Origin: Bacillus sp. Marseille-P3661 | GTDB lineage: Bacteria; Bacillota; Bacilli; Bacillales; Bacillaceae_J | Assembly (NCBI RefSeq): GCF_900240995.1 | Contig: NZ_LT965960.1 | Span: 1 to 41,001 of the forward strand | DNA: 41,001 bases | Reading direction: 5' to 3' | Shown here: positions 1-7,656 of the stretch, piece after piece | Numbering within the stretch: position 1 is the stretch's first letter | Layout of the letters: the number at the start of each line of letters is the position of its first letter | The notes under the pieces: generated by a model | What the model saw: only the letters and a program-made list of their open reading frames with translations | The model's database searches: none | Told to the model about the DNA's origin: nothing | Translations under genes and position numbers: made by a program

Positions 1-65
1 GGAACAACCAAATCATAAATTTGCATATATGGACTTAAATTCATCATCTCTTGTTTTTGTATCAT
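1..65 (-). CDS. IS1182-type transposase, N-terminal fragment cut by window edge
   Basis: Reading leftward from an ATG at 65, the frame stays open to the window edge and gives 21 residues containing NLSPYMQIYDLVVP. This matches the usual opening of IS1182-family DDE transposases (a short leader, then LSPYM..YD..VPKD). The rest lies outside the window, so whether the gene is intact cannot be judged. The upstream GTGGGTGG is only a fair ribosome binding site. The insertion sequence end probably lies between here and the TANGO2-type gene at 202, but I could not define its terminal repeat or a target duplication. Family assignment is from memory of the motif. Confidence 0.6.
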   Translation of the reverse strand, partial: MIQKQEMMNLSPYMQIYDLVV

Positions 66-105
66 CCAATCCACCCACTTGAAATTGATACTATAATTAT
101 ACAAG

Positions 106-150
106 AAAAAAGGTATAATTCCTCAAACATATGAGAATTATACCTTTTTA
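106..150 (-). terminator. Inverted repeat, probable bidirectional terminator
   Basis: A 15-bp arm, AAAAAGGTATAATTC, is repeated inverted around a 13-nt loop and ends in a T run on both strands. It lies downstream of the TANGO2-type gene (minus strand) and upstream of the transposase fragment. It may terminate that gene or insulate the insertion sequence from outside transcription. Confidence 0.6.
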
Positions 151-201
151 AAATTTTAAGGACTTTTTCAGTGGCCTCCCAGATGGTAAGCATTTTTTAT
201 A

Positions 202-963
202 TTAATCTTCAATTTGAAATGAAAAACAACGGTCATCTACCATTTGATCATTGTAGGTTCGTTCAATGAACTTTAATTTATTAGTTTTGTCTAGCAAAAT
301 TACAGTCGAAGTTCTCGTACCGTAATCACTCGTTTTAATAAAAAGTGGAGAAAGTTTCTTTTCCCACTCAAAGCTGACCCCTGTTTGCGGTAGCATGTGA
401 TCCGGAGCCTCTTCGTTATTTCCTAAAACGGAGAATAAGCACTCCATATCTAACGTTGTTTTGTTCATACAAGCTTTTAGCCCTTCTACCCCTCTATCAA
501 CCTTGGGCCAACTTGTATTTAACAAATGATTACTTAAACCATACAAACCGGATGTTAGTTCCTTTGGCTCATTATTAATATTAGAGTAATACCATAAGGA
601 GGTAAAATCTCCGAATACTAAATTGTAGCCTGGGTACCGTAAACGGTTATTATTAATAATTGATAGATACTCTTCGGTCGTTACCGATGAGTTAAGGTAA
701 TCTGCAACTAATTTCCCTCTACTTTCCTTCCCTTCATTTGTCTCATTTGGATCACGATAGTTTGTTAGTGCTGCAAACTTTCCAGATTTAGTAACCCCCA
801 TCCATGTTCCTAGTTTTTCTAGATCTCTTCCCGCTAATATAGACGGATGGTCTTTCCAAAATGTTGCTTGCTCTGTTGGTCTATTATAAAATTCATCACG
901 GTTTCCGGCAAGTATAAAAGGAAATTCAGGATGAACATTATAAGCGAATAATAGAAGGCACAT
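202..963 (-). CDS. NRDE/TANGO2 family protein
   Basis: A protein of 253 residues starting MCLLLFAYN, with the family signature AGNRDE at residues 19-24, GTWMG near 52 and a TNYRDP segment near 67. The frame is open further upstream, but the ATG at 963 is chosen because AAAAGGATG precedes it at normal spacing and the family begins MCxxxF. The conserved Cys2 has led to comparison with Ntn hydrolases. The cellular role is not settled; the eukaryotic member TANGO2 is linked to Golgi, lipid and heme metabolism. No signal peptide or membrane segment is seen. It stands alone, divergent from the YwaF-type gene at 1118. Family call firm, function open. Confidence 0.85.
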   Translation of the reverse strand: MCLLLFAYNVHPEFPFILAGNRDEFYNRPTEQATFWKDHPSILAGRDLEKLGTWMGVTKSGKFAALTNYRDPNETNEGKESRGKLVADYLNSSVTTEEYLSIINNNRLRYPGYNLVFGDFTSLWYYSNINNEPKELTSGLYGLSNHLLNTSWPKVDRGVEGLKACMNKTTLDMECLFSVLGNNEEAPDHMLPQTGVSFEWEKKLSPLFIKTSDYGTRTSTVILLDKTNKLKFIERTYNDQMVDDRCFSFQIED

Positions 964-1117
964 GATCAAACATCCTTTTGTAAAAAATTTAATTTCATGT
1001 AAACTTTTGTAAAATGCTTTTATATTTATTTTATATAAAAGCGCTGTGAAAATACAATGGATACTCTGGAGAATATAATAAGAGTTAAGCATTAAAAGTG
1101 AGGATTGAGGTGGAAAC

Positions 1118-1858
1118 ATGATTGAGTATTTTGAAAAAGTTTACAGTGGCGAGCCTTTTACTATATTCTCTACGGTTCATATCATGACCTTGATGCTCCT
1201 GCTCTTATTGAGTGTAGCACTCTACTTTTTACGTCACTTTTTTCGAGAGCCGATCACCAATCGAATCAGTAGACATACAATCGCGTTTACTCTCCTCGGG
1301 TCAGAAATAAGCTTGCAAATATGGTTTTTAAGTATAGGCGTTTGGGATAGTAGCCATTCCCTTCCACTTCATTTAAGCAGTATTAGTTTATTTACTTCAG
1401 TGGTAATGCTTATATCAAAAAATTTCACACTATTTGAATTCACCTATTTTTCTGGAATCGGAAGCGCTCTTCAAGCCATGCTTACTCCGGATTTAGGCGT
1501 GTACTCTTTCCCACACTTCAGATACATTCACTTTTTTATTTCTCATGGCGGTGTTGTGTTATCGTGCTTATTTATGATAATCGTAGAAAAATTCCGCCCA
1601 ACATTCCGTTCAATATGGAAAGCTTTTTTCCTATTAAATCTATATGCAGGTACAGTCTATCTATTAAATATCATCCTCCAAGGAAATTACATGTATTTAC
1701 TACGAAAACCGGTAAATCCATCTCTATTAGATTATTTAGGGCCTTGGCCATTGTATATTCTTTCACTAGAAGGGGTAGCACTAATTATGTTTCTTATTCT
1801 ATATTTACCATTTTCTATTTATTATCATTGGAAAAGTAGAAACAGTTTTTTACAGTAA
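1118..1858 (+). CDS. YwaF/TIGR02206 family integral membrane protein
   Basis: A 246-residue polytopic membrane protein with about six or seven hydrophobic helices, starting near residue 18 and ending near 235. Recognisable family traits are the polar patch LPLHLSSISL after the second or third helix, the central HFRYIHFFISHGG stretch, and NYMYLLRKP before the last helices. The family (YwaF of B. subtilis, TIGR02206, related to eukaryotic TMEM164) has no settled function in bacteria. The ATG at 1118 follows GAGGTGG at a good distance. It is transcribed away from the TANGO2-type gene and sits alone. Confidence 0.8.
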   Translation: MIEYFEKVYSGEPFTIFSTVHIMTLMLLLLLSVALYFLRHFFREPITNRISRHTIAFTLLGSEISLQIWFLSIGVWDSSHSLPLHLSSISLFTSVVMLISKNFTLFEFTYFSGIGSALQAMLTPDLGVYSFPHFRYIHFFISHGGVVLSCLFMIIVEKFRPTFRSIWKAFFLLNLYAGTVYLLNIILQGNYMYLLRKPVNPSLLDYLGPWPLYILSLEGVALIMFLILYLPFSIYYHWKSRNSFLQ

Positions 1859-1902
1859 ATACTTAATTCTACCACTTTTCGAAATTTTTACAATATAAAA
1901 TA

Positions 1903-1931
1903 TGTACAAAATATTGATATCTGTGTATAAT
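1903..1931 (+). promoter_or_regulatory. Probable SigA promoter of the DUF3055 gene
   Basis: TGTACA (1903-1908) and a consensus TATAAT (1926-1931) are separated by 17 bp, about 33 bp before the next start codon. Seen by eye only. Confidence 0.5.
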
Positions 1932-1964
1932 AAAATTATCAACTTTTAAAGGAGTGACAAGCTT

Positions 1965-2258
1965 ATGGTAGAAATTGAAAAGATTTATGAGGAATTTGAA
2001 AATGTAAAAATGCATTATGTAGGTTTCATGACTAATGATTTAAGATATGATTTTGCAATTATTTATACCAATATGTTTTTAGGCAAGACTTTGTTAACTT
2101 GTATGCAAACTGGTCGTTCTACACTTATTGAAGGCAGCGATCTTGAGGATCCAGAACATTTTTGCCAAATCTTTAATATTGATACAGATGAAGCTAAAAC
2201 TGTTACTGAATTTTTCAAAACAAAAATCCCGAACAGTGGGTTTACAAGACAATACTAA
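1965..2258 (+). CDS. DUF3055 / SAV0927 family protein
   Basis: A 97-residue soluble protein. The segments VKMHYVGFMTNDLRYDFAI and CMQTGRSTLI match the DUF3055 (SAV0927) family found across Bacillales. Its function is unknown. The ATG at 1965 is preceded by AAAGGAGTGACAAGCTT, a good ribosome binding site. A clear promoter lies upstream and a terminator follows at once, so it is a single-gene unit. Family call from recalled sequence pattern. Confidence 0.75.
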   Translation: MVEIEKIYEEFENVKMHYVGFMTNDLRYDFAIIYTNMFLGKTLLTCMQTGRSTLIEGSDLEDPEHFCQIFNIDTDEAKTVTEFFKTKIPNSGFTRQY

Positions 2259-2259
2259 A

Positions 2260-2297
2260 AAAACTCCCTACCGTCATAAAATGCGGGTGGGGTTTTC
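2260..2297 (+). terminator. Intrinsic terminator after the DUF3055 gene
   Basis: AAAACTCCCTACCG pairs, with G-T wobbles, with CGGGTGGGGTTTT. The stem starts two bases after the stop codon and ends in a T run. Confidence 0.65.
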
Positions 2298-2410
2298 CCC
2301 GTGCATCCCCAAATGTTACTAGTACCTCAGCAGTATTTTAGTCCTATGAATGAACCAAAATATATCCGTAAACAATTTCATGATAAATATATGACTAATG
2401 GAGGTGAATA

Positions 2411-2494
2411 TTGGTTGCTACGACAGTAAGGCCAACAATAGACAAGCAGTGCCATAGTAGTCAACAAGGTGTAGCAATCAAAATGACATTATGA
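2411..2494 (+). CDS. Possible 27-residue leader ORF, TTG start
   Basis: A TTG at 2411 follows a near-perfect ribosome binding site, GGAGGTGAATA. The frame (MVATTVRPTIDKQ...) runs 27 codons and its TGA overlaps the ATG of the next small ORF (ATGA at 2491-2494). The strong Shine-Dalgarno and the overlap are the only support. No family is recognised. It could also be the remnant of a longer gene broken by a frameshift. Confidence 0.35.
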   Translation: MVATTVRPTIDKQCHSSQQGVAIKMTL

Positions 2495-2625
2495 ACAAAA
2501 ATAATACTAGTAATAAAAAGAAAAATCCAACTATCAACTCAAATAAACAGCGAATATCATCCATTGAAAATGACCCGACTCCTGAGAATAATCCACTGTA
2601 TGGTGAAGAGTCACATAAAAATTAA
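2491..2625 (+). CDS. Small hydrophilic hypothetical protein (44 aa)
   Basis: This frame encodes 44 residues, rich in Asn, Lys and Ser, ending NNPLYGEESHKN. It overlaps the stop codon of the preceding 27-codon ORF by four bases, suggesting coupled translation, since it has no good ribosome binding site of its own. A terminator follows ten bases after the stop. Composition resembles small Bacillus spore-type proteins, but no family match is recognised. Confidence 0.4.
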   Translation: MNKNNTSNKKKNPTINSNKQRISSIENDPTPENNPLYGEESHKN

Positions 2626-2634
2626 ACAAGATAT

Positions 2635-2676
2635 GAAAAGAGGTCATTTGCTTAAATAGCATATGATCTCTTTTTC
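2635..2676 (+). terminator. Intrinsic terminator after the small ORFs
   Basis: AAAAGAGGTCAT pairs with ATGATCTCTTTTT, with extension into the loop. The + strand ends in a T run. It could also serve the minus-strand gene at 2713. Confidence 0.65.
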
Positions 2677-2712
2677 TTTATACTCTAATATCTCTCAATA
2701 TATTTGAAGTGA

Positions 2713-2952
2713 TTAAGCCCACATACCGCCTCTATCTTTTCTTTTAGGTATTATTTTTGTTTTATTGTCATCTTTTTCTTCAAATTTTAAGCATGATTGT
2801 CCGGATGCTCGAAATACATAATCAGCCGGTATTTGTTGTGTTTTAAAGTTATAGGCTCTACAACCTCGGGGAAAACGTTGATCCCATGTAGTATAAAAAT
2901 ATTTACATTTAAAACAGTCTGGTTTATTCTTTTTCATTGTATTTGACTGCAA
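2713..2952 (-). CDS. Small Cys-rich protein (often labelled uracil-DNA glycosylase)
   Basis: A 79-residue protein with four Cys arranged C-x2-C near residues 13-16, one in PRGCRAY and one in GQSCLKFE, enough to bind a metal or Fe-S centre. Relatives in Bacillus are commonly auto-named uracil-DNA glycosylase, but none of the UDG catalytic motifs is present and the size is far too small, so I would not use that name. A TTG at 2952 is preferred because GGTGGG lies six bases upstream; an ATG at 2937 lacks a site. It stands alone between hairpins. Confidence 0.7.
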   Translation of the reverse strand: MQSNTMKKNKPDCFKCKYFYTTWDQRFPRGCRAYNFKTQQIPADYVFRASGQSCLKFEEKDDNKTKIIPKRKDRGGMWA

Positions 2953-3045
2953 TAATAACCCACCAATTAAGTAATATTAAATGGGCCAATTAAGTATTGC
3001 CTCCCCCTCCCCTTTCAAAGCTGATACCTAGTGGTAAATTTTACG

Positions 3046-3504
3046 TTACTTTTTCCAAAATTGAAACCATTTCATTGCTTGTTTTTTTGTGATATCATCT
3101 TTAGTCAGTACTTCTTGTTGTCGTTTAATAGACTTCAGTTCGCTTATTATTTTATGATCTAGCTCTTCTATCATTAGCTTCTGTGCATATAATTGACTTT
3201 CTAATTTTTTGTATCTTGTATCGTTATCCAATTCCATTGTAGGTTGTTGTTGTGTTTCCGGCAACGATTTCTGTGCACTCTGCAAGTCTTTCATTAGTGA
3301 TTGTATTTCTTTGTATTGGGAATCAAGCTTGTCTAGAAGAATCCAATTAAAGTCTTTTAATTGTTTGATTTCCTCGTAAAGCATCGTTATCTCATTATTA
3401 GCAATGTGGTCATCATTCATTTCTTCAATATATGAAATACGCTCTAATATTTGTGATGTTTTTTTTATATTTCTTCCTGGTTTATTTAATATTTTATAAT
3501 CCAT
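3046..3504 (-). CDS. Coiled-coil hypothetical protein
   Basis: This gene encodes 152 residues, charged and mostly helical. Heptad-like spacing of Leu/Ile runs from about residue 30 to 80 (NEITMLYEEIKQLKDF, then LLDKLDSQYKEIQSLMKDL) and again from about 95 to 135. The tail KKQAMKWFQFWKK is basic and aromatic, as in membrane-surface or partner-docking ends. There is no signal peptide. The ATG at 3504 is chosen over an upstream in-frame Met because AGAGGTG precedes it at proper spacing. No family recognised; a structural or DNA-binding accessory role is only a guess. Confidence 0.6.
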   Translation of the reverse strand: MDYKILNKPGRNIKKTSQILERISYIEEMNDDHIANNEITMLYEEIKQLKDFNWILLDKLDSQYKEIQSLMKDLQSAQKSLPETQQQPTMELDNDTRYKKLESQLYAQKLMIEELDHKIISELKSIKRQQEVLTKDDITKKQAMKWFQFWKK

Positions 3505-3629
3505 AAAACACACCTCTAAAATAAACTTGTCCTATAGACAAAGTAAAATAGCTAAACAATTCATAAAAAGCTAATTCCACTCATAAATATGGACAAGGAC
3601 TAAGTAAATTATAGAAAGTGGAATCATTA

Positions 3630-4247
3630 ATGAGTAGATCAATTATAACATATCTTTTTGTATTTTTAGGAGCAGTGTTGCAAGGAGTTGGAATGTCATT
3701 ATTTTTATTTCCTCATGACATCCCTTCAGGTGGTGCCGCTGGACTTGCTATTCTAATGAATTATTTTCTCCGTATGCCCTTAGGTATTGGTTTATGGATT
3801 GTAAACTTCGTATTTTTATCCGTTGCATTGAAGTATTTTGGATATTCTTGGACGCTTCGAACGATGTTTGCCGTTACAACAACTTCTGTAACAGTCAGTT
3901 TACTATCTACCCACGTTTGGATTCCGCATATCCACTTATTATTAGACTTGCTACTTGGCAGTATTATTTTTGGTATAGGTGTTGGTTTATTAATCCGAAA
4001 TAACGCTTCAAGTGGGGGTATGGTCATTCCTGCTTTAATGATTTCTAAACATTTTATGATAAGACCAGGTTCTGCAATGTTTGGCATTAATATTTCCATC
4101 TTCTTTCTAACTGCTGTTGTTATTCATTGGAAGATCGTTATATATGCCATTGTATGTCAATGGCTTTCAACAAGAATAATTGATTTCGTTAATGAAGTTG
4201 AAATTCCAAAATCATTTTCTCCTGCGTTTGGTTGGAGAAAAAAATAA
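3630..4247 (+). CDS. YitT/YczE-type integral membrane protein
   Basis: A 205-residue membrane protein with about five or six helices. The motif FLFPHDIPSGGAAGLA near residues 25-40 and the later GVGLLIRNNASSGG are the two internally related halves typical of the YitT/YczE membrane family. It lacks the soluble C-terminal DUF2179 domain that many YitT proteins carry. Function is unknown for this subgroup. A GTG at 3618 is in frame, but the ATG at 3630 fits the weak GTGG site better. A terminator follows within 30 bases. Confidence 0.75.
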   Translation: MSRSIITYLFVFLGAVLQGVGMSLFLFPHDIPSGGAAGLAILMNYFLRMPLGIGLWIVNFVFLSVALKYFGYSWTLRTMFAVTTTSVTVSLLSTHVWIPHIHLLLDLLLGSIIFGIGVGLLIRNNASSGGMVIPALMISKHFMIRPGSAMFGINISIFFLTAVVIHWKIVIYAIVCQWLSTRIIDFVNEVEIPKSFSPAFGWRKK

Positions 4248-4270
4248 ATATTACTTTACATAACTTTAAT

Positions 4271-4300
4271 AAAACCCACTTATTAAGTGGGTTTATTTTT
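4271..4300. terminator. Bidirectional intrinsic terminator
   Basis: AAACCCACTT-ATT-AAGTGGGTTT is a perfect 10-bp stem with T runs on both strands. It separates the convergent YitT-type gene and cysP. Confidence 0.85.
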
Positions 4301-4321
4301 CTATTTAAACTTAAACTATAA

Positions 4322-5416
4322 TCACATTACTTTTTTTCCTTTTGCTGTAATAGTAGCTTTTCTTTCCTTTTTCATGGAGCTTATTAAGCTCATAGTACCA
4401 ATCGTAGCTAAAAATACACTTCCAATAGCTACTACGGTATAAAAATCTGCTTCAAAAAATAATTTTACTAGCCCGTATGAAATCACTAAAGAGAAAACTG
4501 GTGATACTAGCCATACCTTTAACATCCGTTTTATAATCCCTTTTTGCCATAATAGTAGACCCTTATCTGCAGCGCCTATGCCGAGTATACCAGCTGTAGT
4601 AACCTGTGTAATTGGAATTGGTAAACCAAATAATGATGCGATGATGACCAACCCAGCACCAAAGCCTGAGACCGTACATCCTTCTAGTAGGGACAATGTG
4701 GTAATTTTTTTCCCATTAGTCTCCATCACCTTTCCTCCTAAAAGAAAAGCACCTAATGAGATAAAAAAGCCACCTATTAAAGTTCCAAAAGAAATAGAGA
4801 TAATCCCTGCTCCAACTAGAGGTCCTATAGCGTTTGATACATTATTCATACCTGCTGAAAATGCTTCGAAGAAACCTGTAATAATTAATAAAATGGTAAG
4901 GGGTTTTTTCCAACGTACGTTTAGATTCCCTTTTCGACTTCGGTTAATTTTTGAGATAATTAGCCCAGCTACAAAAGTTAAACTAAATGCAATAATTGGG
5001 ATGATGATCCAAAAGGATACAATAACTAGTAATTTATGAAAATAAACGGATTGGAAGGCAATACCAACACCGACTACTGAACCGACCGTTACCTCACTTG
5101 TTGATAACGGAATACCAATCATATTTGCAATAAAAAGTGTAAAAGCTGCTGATGATAGAATGATGATCGCCATTTGAATGGTAATAATTGATGATGGTAC
5201 GATCCCCGTTCCAATAGTTTTTACTACCGCCTCTCCTCCAATAGCGGCTCCAAGAAATACACCTATCGAGCATAAAAGCAACGCAATTCTTTTATTGGCT
5301 ACAGCACCTGATCCATAAGCAACTCCCATAGACGCGGCAGCACCACTCGCCCCCATATTCATTGCAAAGAAAAATGCCACGATTAACGAGATTACGATAT
5401 ACATCATTAGGTCCAC
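4322..5416 (-). CDS. cysP: Sulfate permease CysP (PiT family)
   Basis: A membrane protein of up to 364 residues belonging to the inorganic phosphate transporter (PiT) family. The two family repeats are visible: AMNMGASGAAASMGVAYGSGA near residues 18-38 and FSAGMNNVSNAIGPLVGAG near 185-205, each with the N-x-x-x-x-x-GP/AS-type core. It aligns by eye with B. subtilis CysP (YlnA), a sulfate/proton importer. The neighbour cysH, seven bases upstream, supports sulfate rather than phosphate as substrate. The start is uncertain: GTG at 5416, or ATG at 5407 or 5404, none with a strong ribosome binding site, so translation is probably coupled to cysH. Last gene of the operon. Confidence 0.85.
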   Translation of the reverse strand: MDLMMYIVISLIVAFFFAMNMGASGAAASMGVAYGSGAVANKRIALLLCSIGVFLGAAIGGEAVVKTIGTGIVPSSIITIQMAIIILSSAAFTLFIANMIGIPLSTSEVTVGSVVGVGIAFQSVYFHKLLVIVSFWIIIPIIAFSLTFVAGLIISKINRSRKGNLNVRWKKPLTILLIITGFFEAFSAGMNNVSNAIGPLVGAGIISISFGTLIGGFFISLGAFLLGGKVMETNGKKITTLSLLEGCTVSGFGAGLVIIASLFGLPIPITQVTTAGILGIGAADKGLLLWQKGIIKRMLKVWLVSPVFSLVISYGLVKLFFEADFYTVVAIGSVFLATIGTMSLISSMKKERKATITAKGKKVM

Positions 5417-5422
5417 ATCGCT

Positions 5423-6118
5423 TTAGCTAAAGTGAAGGCCGCATTCATTTTTTTGATGATTCTGCCAGCGTCCTGCACGTAAATCTTCATTGCTATGAAC
5501 TGGCTTTGTACAAACCTCACAACCGATACTAGGATAACCTTTATCGTGTAGTTCATGGTACGGGAGTTTATTCAAGTTTATATACATCCAAACATCATCC
5601 CACGTCCAATGTATTAATGGACAAATTTTGATAAGTTTGAATTTTTTATCTTTATTAATATACTGCACATTTGCCCTAGTAGGTGCTTGATCTCTGCGAA
5701 GCCCTGTAATCCATGCTTTATATTTGGAAAGTTCTTTCTTTAACGGTTCAATTTTTCTAACATTACAGCATAAATTAGGATTAGATTCCCAAAGATTCTT
5801 GCCATATTTTTCAGCTTGTTGCTCTAAAGTATATTGAGATTTTAAAAAGTTTATATTGTACGTTGGATACCTTTCTTTAACTTTTTCAATAATTTCATAT
5901 GTTTCAATAAAGTGAAGGTCTGTATCTATAAAGGCAATACTAGCATTTTTATTAATTTTGCTGATCAGGTCTAATAATACACTGCTTTCTGCCCCAAAAC
6001 TGCAAGCATATACGATTTGATCACCATATTGCTCAAAGGCCCATTTAAGACAATCCATTGTATCCTTTACTGAAATTGAGTTAACTATATCTTCAGACCA
6101 TGAATCATATGTGAGCAA
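5423..6118 (-). CDS. cysH: Phosphoadenylyl/adenylyl sulfate reductase
   Basis: This 231-residue enzyme reduces activated sulfate (APS or PAPS) to sulfite with thioredoxin. Visible are the nucleotide-binding SFGAESS (40-46), the Cys pair 117-118 in NLCCNVRK, Cys200-x2-Cys203 in GCEVC, and the C-terminal ECGLH with the catalytic Cys226. The CC...CxxC set is the [4Fe-4S] signature of APS-type reductases, so APS is likely accepted. The start is a TTG at 6118 with AAGGAGGGG seven bases upstream; MLTYD also matches the B. subtilis protein. It lies between a phosphatase gene and cysP in one operon. B. subtilis has a second such enzyme (YitB) next to sulfolactate genes, which this context resembles. 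Confidence 0.9.
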   Translation of the reverse strand: MLTYDSWSEDIVNSISVKDTMDCLKWAFEQYGDQIVYACSFGAESSVLLDLISKINKNASIAFIDTDLHFIETYEIIEKVKERYPTYNINFLKSQYTLEQQAEKYGKNLWESNPNLCCNVRKIEPLKKELSKYKAWITGLRRDQAPTRANVQYINKDKKFKLIKICPLIHWTWDDVWMYINLNKLPYHELHDKGYPSIGCEVCTKPVHSNEDLRAGRWQNHQKNECGLHFS

Positions 6119-6152
6119 GATTTTCCCCTCCTTTTATTCAAAAGGTCGGTTT

Positions 6153-6710
6153 CTAACTTCTATCTGCCCTTTCTGCTAAAATCGTAGATAAATCAAGATA
6201 TTGAACGGTATTATTTTCTACCGTGAATTGATTCATCATATTTATATTTCCTGTTTCACTGATAGAAACCATACCGCGTATCCATGCACCATGTCCGAAT
6301 ACTAAAATTCGTGAATAATTTTTATATTTATCAATAAATGTTAATAGTCGATTTTCAAAATCAATCATGCGTTCACCTAATGTTAAATTTCGTGGATGAT
6401 CAATCCAACCTGCAGTATTTATTAAATATTTCTTGTCTTTTCCCTCATAATCACCAAAATTTAATTCATTTAACAAGGGATCCGTTACATAAGATGTATA
6501 TCCGTACTGTTCGGCGGTTTGGTGGGTTCGCTTTAATTGACTTGCGAGAGTCAACTCAGGTTTAAACAATTTAATTTTTTCAATATTTTTTGCTATATTC
6601 ATTTGTTGTTCAGGTTCTACAATCGGATCGATTGAAATATCACGACTTCCTTGTAATAATCCCTTTTTATTCCATTCAGTAGGAAGATGTCTAATTAAAA
6701 AAAGTTCCAA
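6153..6710 (-). CDS. Histidine phosphatase family protein, candidate phosphosulfolactate phosphatase
   Basis: A 185-residue protein of the phosphoglycerate-mutase-like superfamily. The phospho-acceptor motif is RHLPTEWN (Arg7, His8), with Leu replacing the usual Gly; LNELNFGDYEG supplies the acid, and FGHGAW the second catalytic His, so the active site looks complete. A TTG at 6710 is chosen since GTGAGG lies upstream and the family begins MELFLIRH; a GTG at 6725 is in frame but abuts the previous stop. It sits between phosphosulfolactate synthase and cysH. In B. subtilis that place is held by YitC, an unrelated ComB-type phosphatase, so removing phosphate from phosphosulfolactate is a reasonable inference, not shown. 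Confidence 0.75.
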   Translation of the reverse strand: MELFLIRHLPTEWNKKGLLQGSRDISIDPIVEPEQQMNIAKNIEKIKLFKPELTLASQLKRTHQTAEQYGYTSYVTDPLLNELNFGDYEGKDKKYLINTAGWIDHPRNLTLGERMIDFENRLLTFIDKYKNYSRILVFGHGAWIRGMVSISETGNINMMNQFTVENNTVQYLDLSTILAERADRS

Positions 6711-6725
6711 TGTTATAAACCTCAC

Positions 6726-7496
6726 TTATTTTGTTGATGAAGCTCTCTTATCTGCCATGAAAAAGGTTTCGCTTCTCAGCCCAACTCGTTCGGCCTCTAA
6801 TAGAAGGGCGTCTTGAATTTTTACATTTCCTAGGTTCACATTTGCTCCAAACGCATTAATAAAATACATTTGGTGCTTTGAAGACGCGGCTTCAAAGATA
6901 ACTTTACGTAAATCAATCTGTTTTGAAAGTTCTGCAACAATTGATTTTTTCACTTCTCCATTCCGATTATATATGCCTGCTGTTCCAGAATCTCGTCCTT
7001 CCGTAATCACATATTGGCAGCCAGCGTCTAACAATGCAGTGATTTCTTCAGTCCAACTCCGGATTGATAAATCTTTATCACTATCCTTTGAACCAACTTC
7101 ACCTAATACATAAAAGTCTTCCTTTAATTCCTCTACTAAACTAATTCTTTCTTCTAAAGGAATATCAAGGGTACCATTTGAAACTTCGATCCAATTTACT
7201 CCAAGCTCTCTTAAAGATTGTGTGTATTTTTTTAGCGTTCCTTGTAAATAACATTTTTCGAACAAGGTTCCACCACAATACACCTTTATGTTGAAACTTT
7301 TATACAGATTAATTTTTTCTTGGAGATTTGGGGTAACATAGGCAGATCCCACACCAAGTTTTGCTATATCAATATAGCGATGATAATCCTCTAATAAATG
7401 TTTTAATTCCCCTATTGGAATACCAAAATCAGTCACAGATGTAATTCCAAACTTTCGATTCCCTGTTGTTCTGGTTGGTAATGTTAGAAAGTCCAT
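6726..7496 (-). CDS. yitD: Phosphosulfolactate synthase (ComA/YitD type)
   Basis: This 256-residue TIM-barrel enzyme is expected to add sulfite to phosphoenolpyruvate, giving (R)-2-phospho-3-sulfolactate. Family motifs seen in order are TDFGIP near the start, VYCGGTLFEK, WIEVSNGTL, LGEVGSKDSDKD, ITEGRDSGTAG and NVNLGNV, all matching YitD of B. subtilis by eye. The ATG at 7496 is chosen because AAAGGAGG lies 11 bases upstream; the frame is open to 7538 but without support. It is the first gene of a four-gene unit (synthase, phosphatase, cysH, cysP). Sulfite would come from CysH. In Bacillus the product sulfolactate accumulates in spores. Confidence 0.88.
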   Translation of the reverse strand: MDFLTLPTRTTGNRKFGITSVTDFGIPIGELKHLLEDYHRYIDIAKLGVGSAYVTPNLQEKINLYKSFNIKVYCGGTLFEKCYLQGTLKKYTQSLRELGVNWIEVSNGTLDIPLEERISLVEELKEDFYVLGEVGSKDSDKDLSIRSWTEEITALLDAGCQYVITEGRDSGTAGIYNRNGEVKKSIVAELSKQIDLRKVIFEAASSKHQMYFINAFGANVNLGNVKIQDALLLEAERVGLRSETFFMADKRASSTK

Positions 7497-7540
7497 TAGG
7501 ATAAACGCCTCCTTTGCTTTCAAAACTAGATTATTCACAC

Positions 7541-7569
7541 AAAATATAAAGAGTGCAACTGTAGGTCAA
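7541..7569 (-). promoter_or_regulatory. Candidate SigA promoter of the sulfur operon
   Basis: On the minus strand TTGACC (7564-7569) and TATTTT (7541-7546) are 17 bp apart, about 45 bp before the synthase start. The divergent gap to the MFS gene shows no SAM riboswitch or T-box. Confidence 0.4.
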
Positions 7570-7656
7570 AAAACTAGGCCCATTTTTGAATAGTTATGAG
7601 GACAATTTCTAACAATATAAAAGTCATGAAAAGCTGTAAAAGGAGTTGTACTAAAC

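Noticed and set aside
2713-2952. Uracil-DNA glycosylase
   Set aside because: The product is only 79 residues with a Cys cluster and none of the UDG active-site motifs; the name is a database habit.
4578-5039. 153-codon open frame antisense to cysP
   Set aside because: Shadow of the membrane gene on the other strand: Pro/Lys-rich product with no ribosome binding site.
7497-7656. SAM riboswitch or T-box before the sulfur operon
   Set aside because: The 160-bp divergent gap has no long structured leader, no terminator hairpin before the start and none of the conserved S-box blocks.
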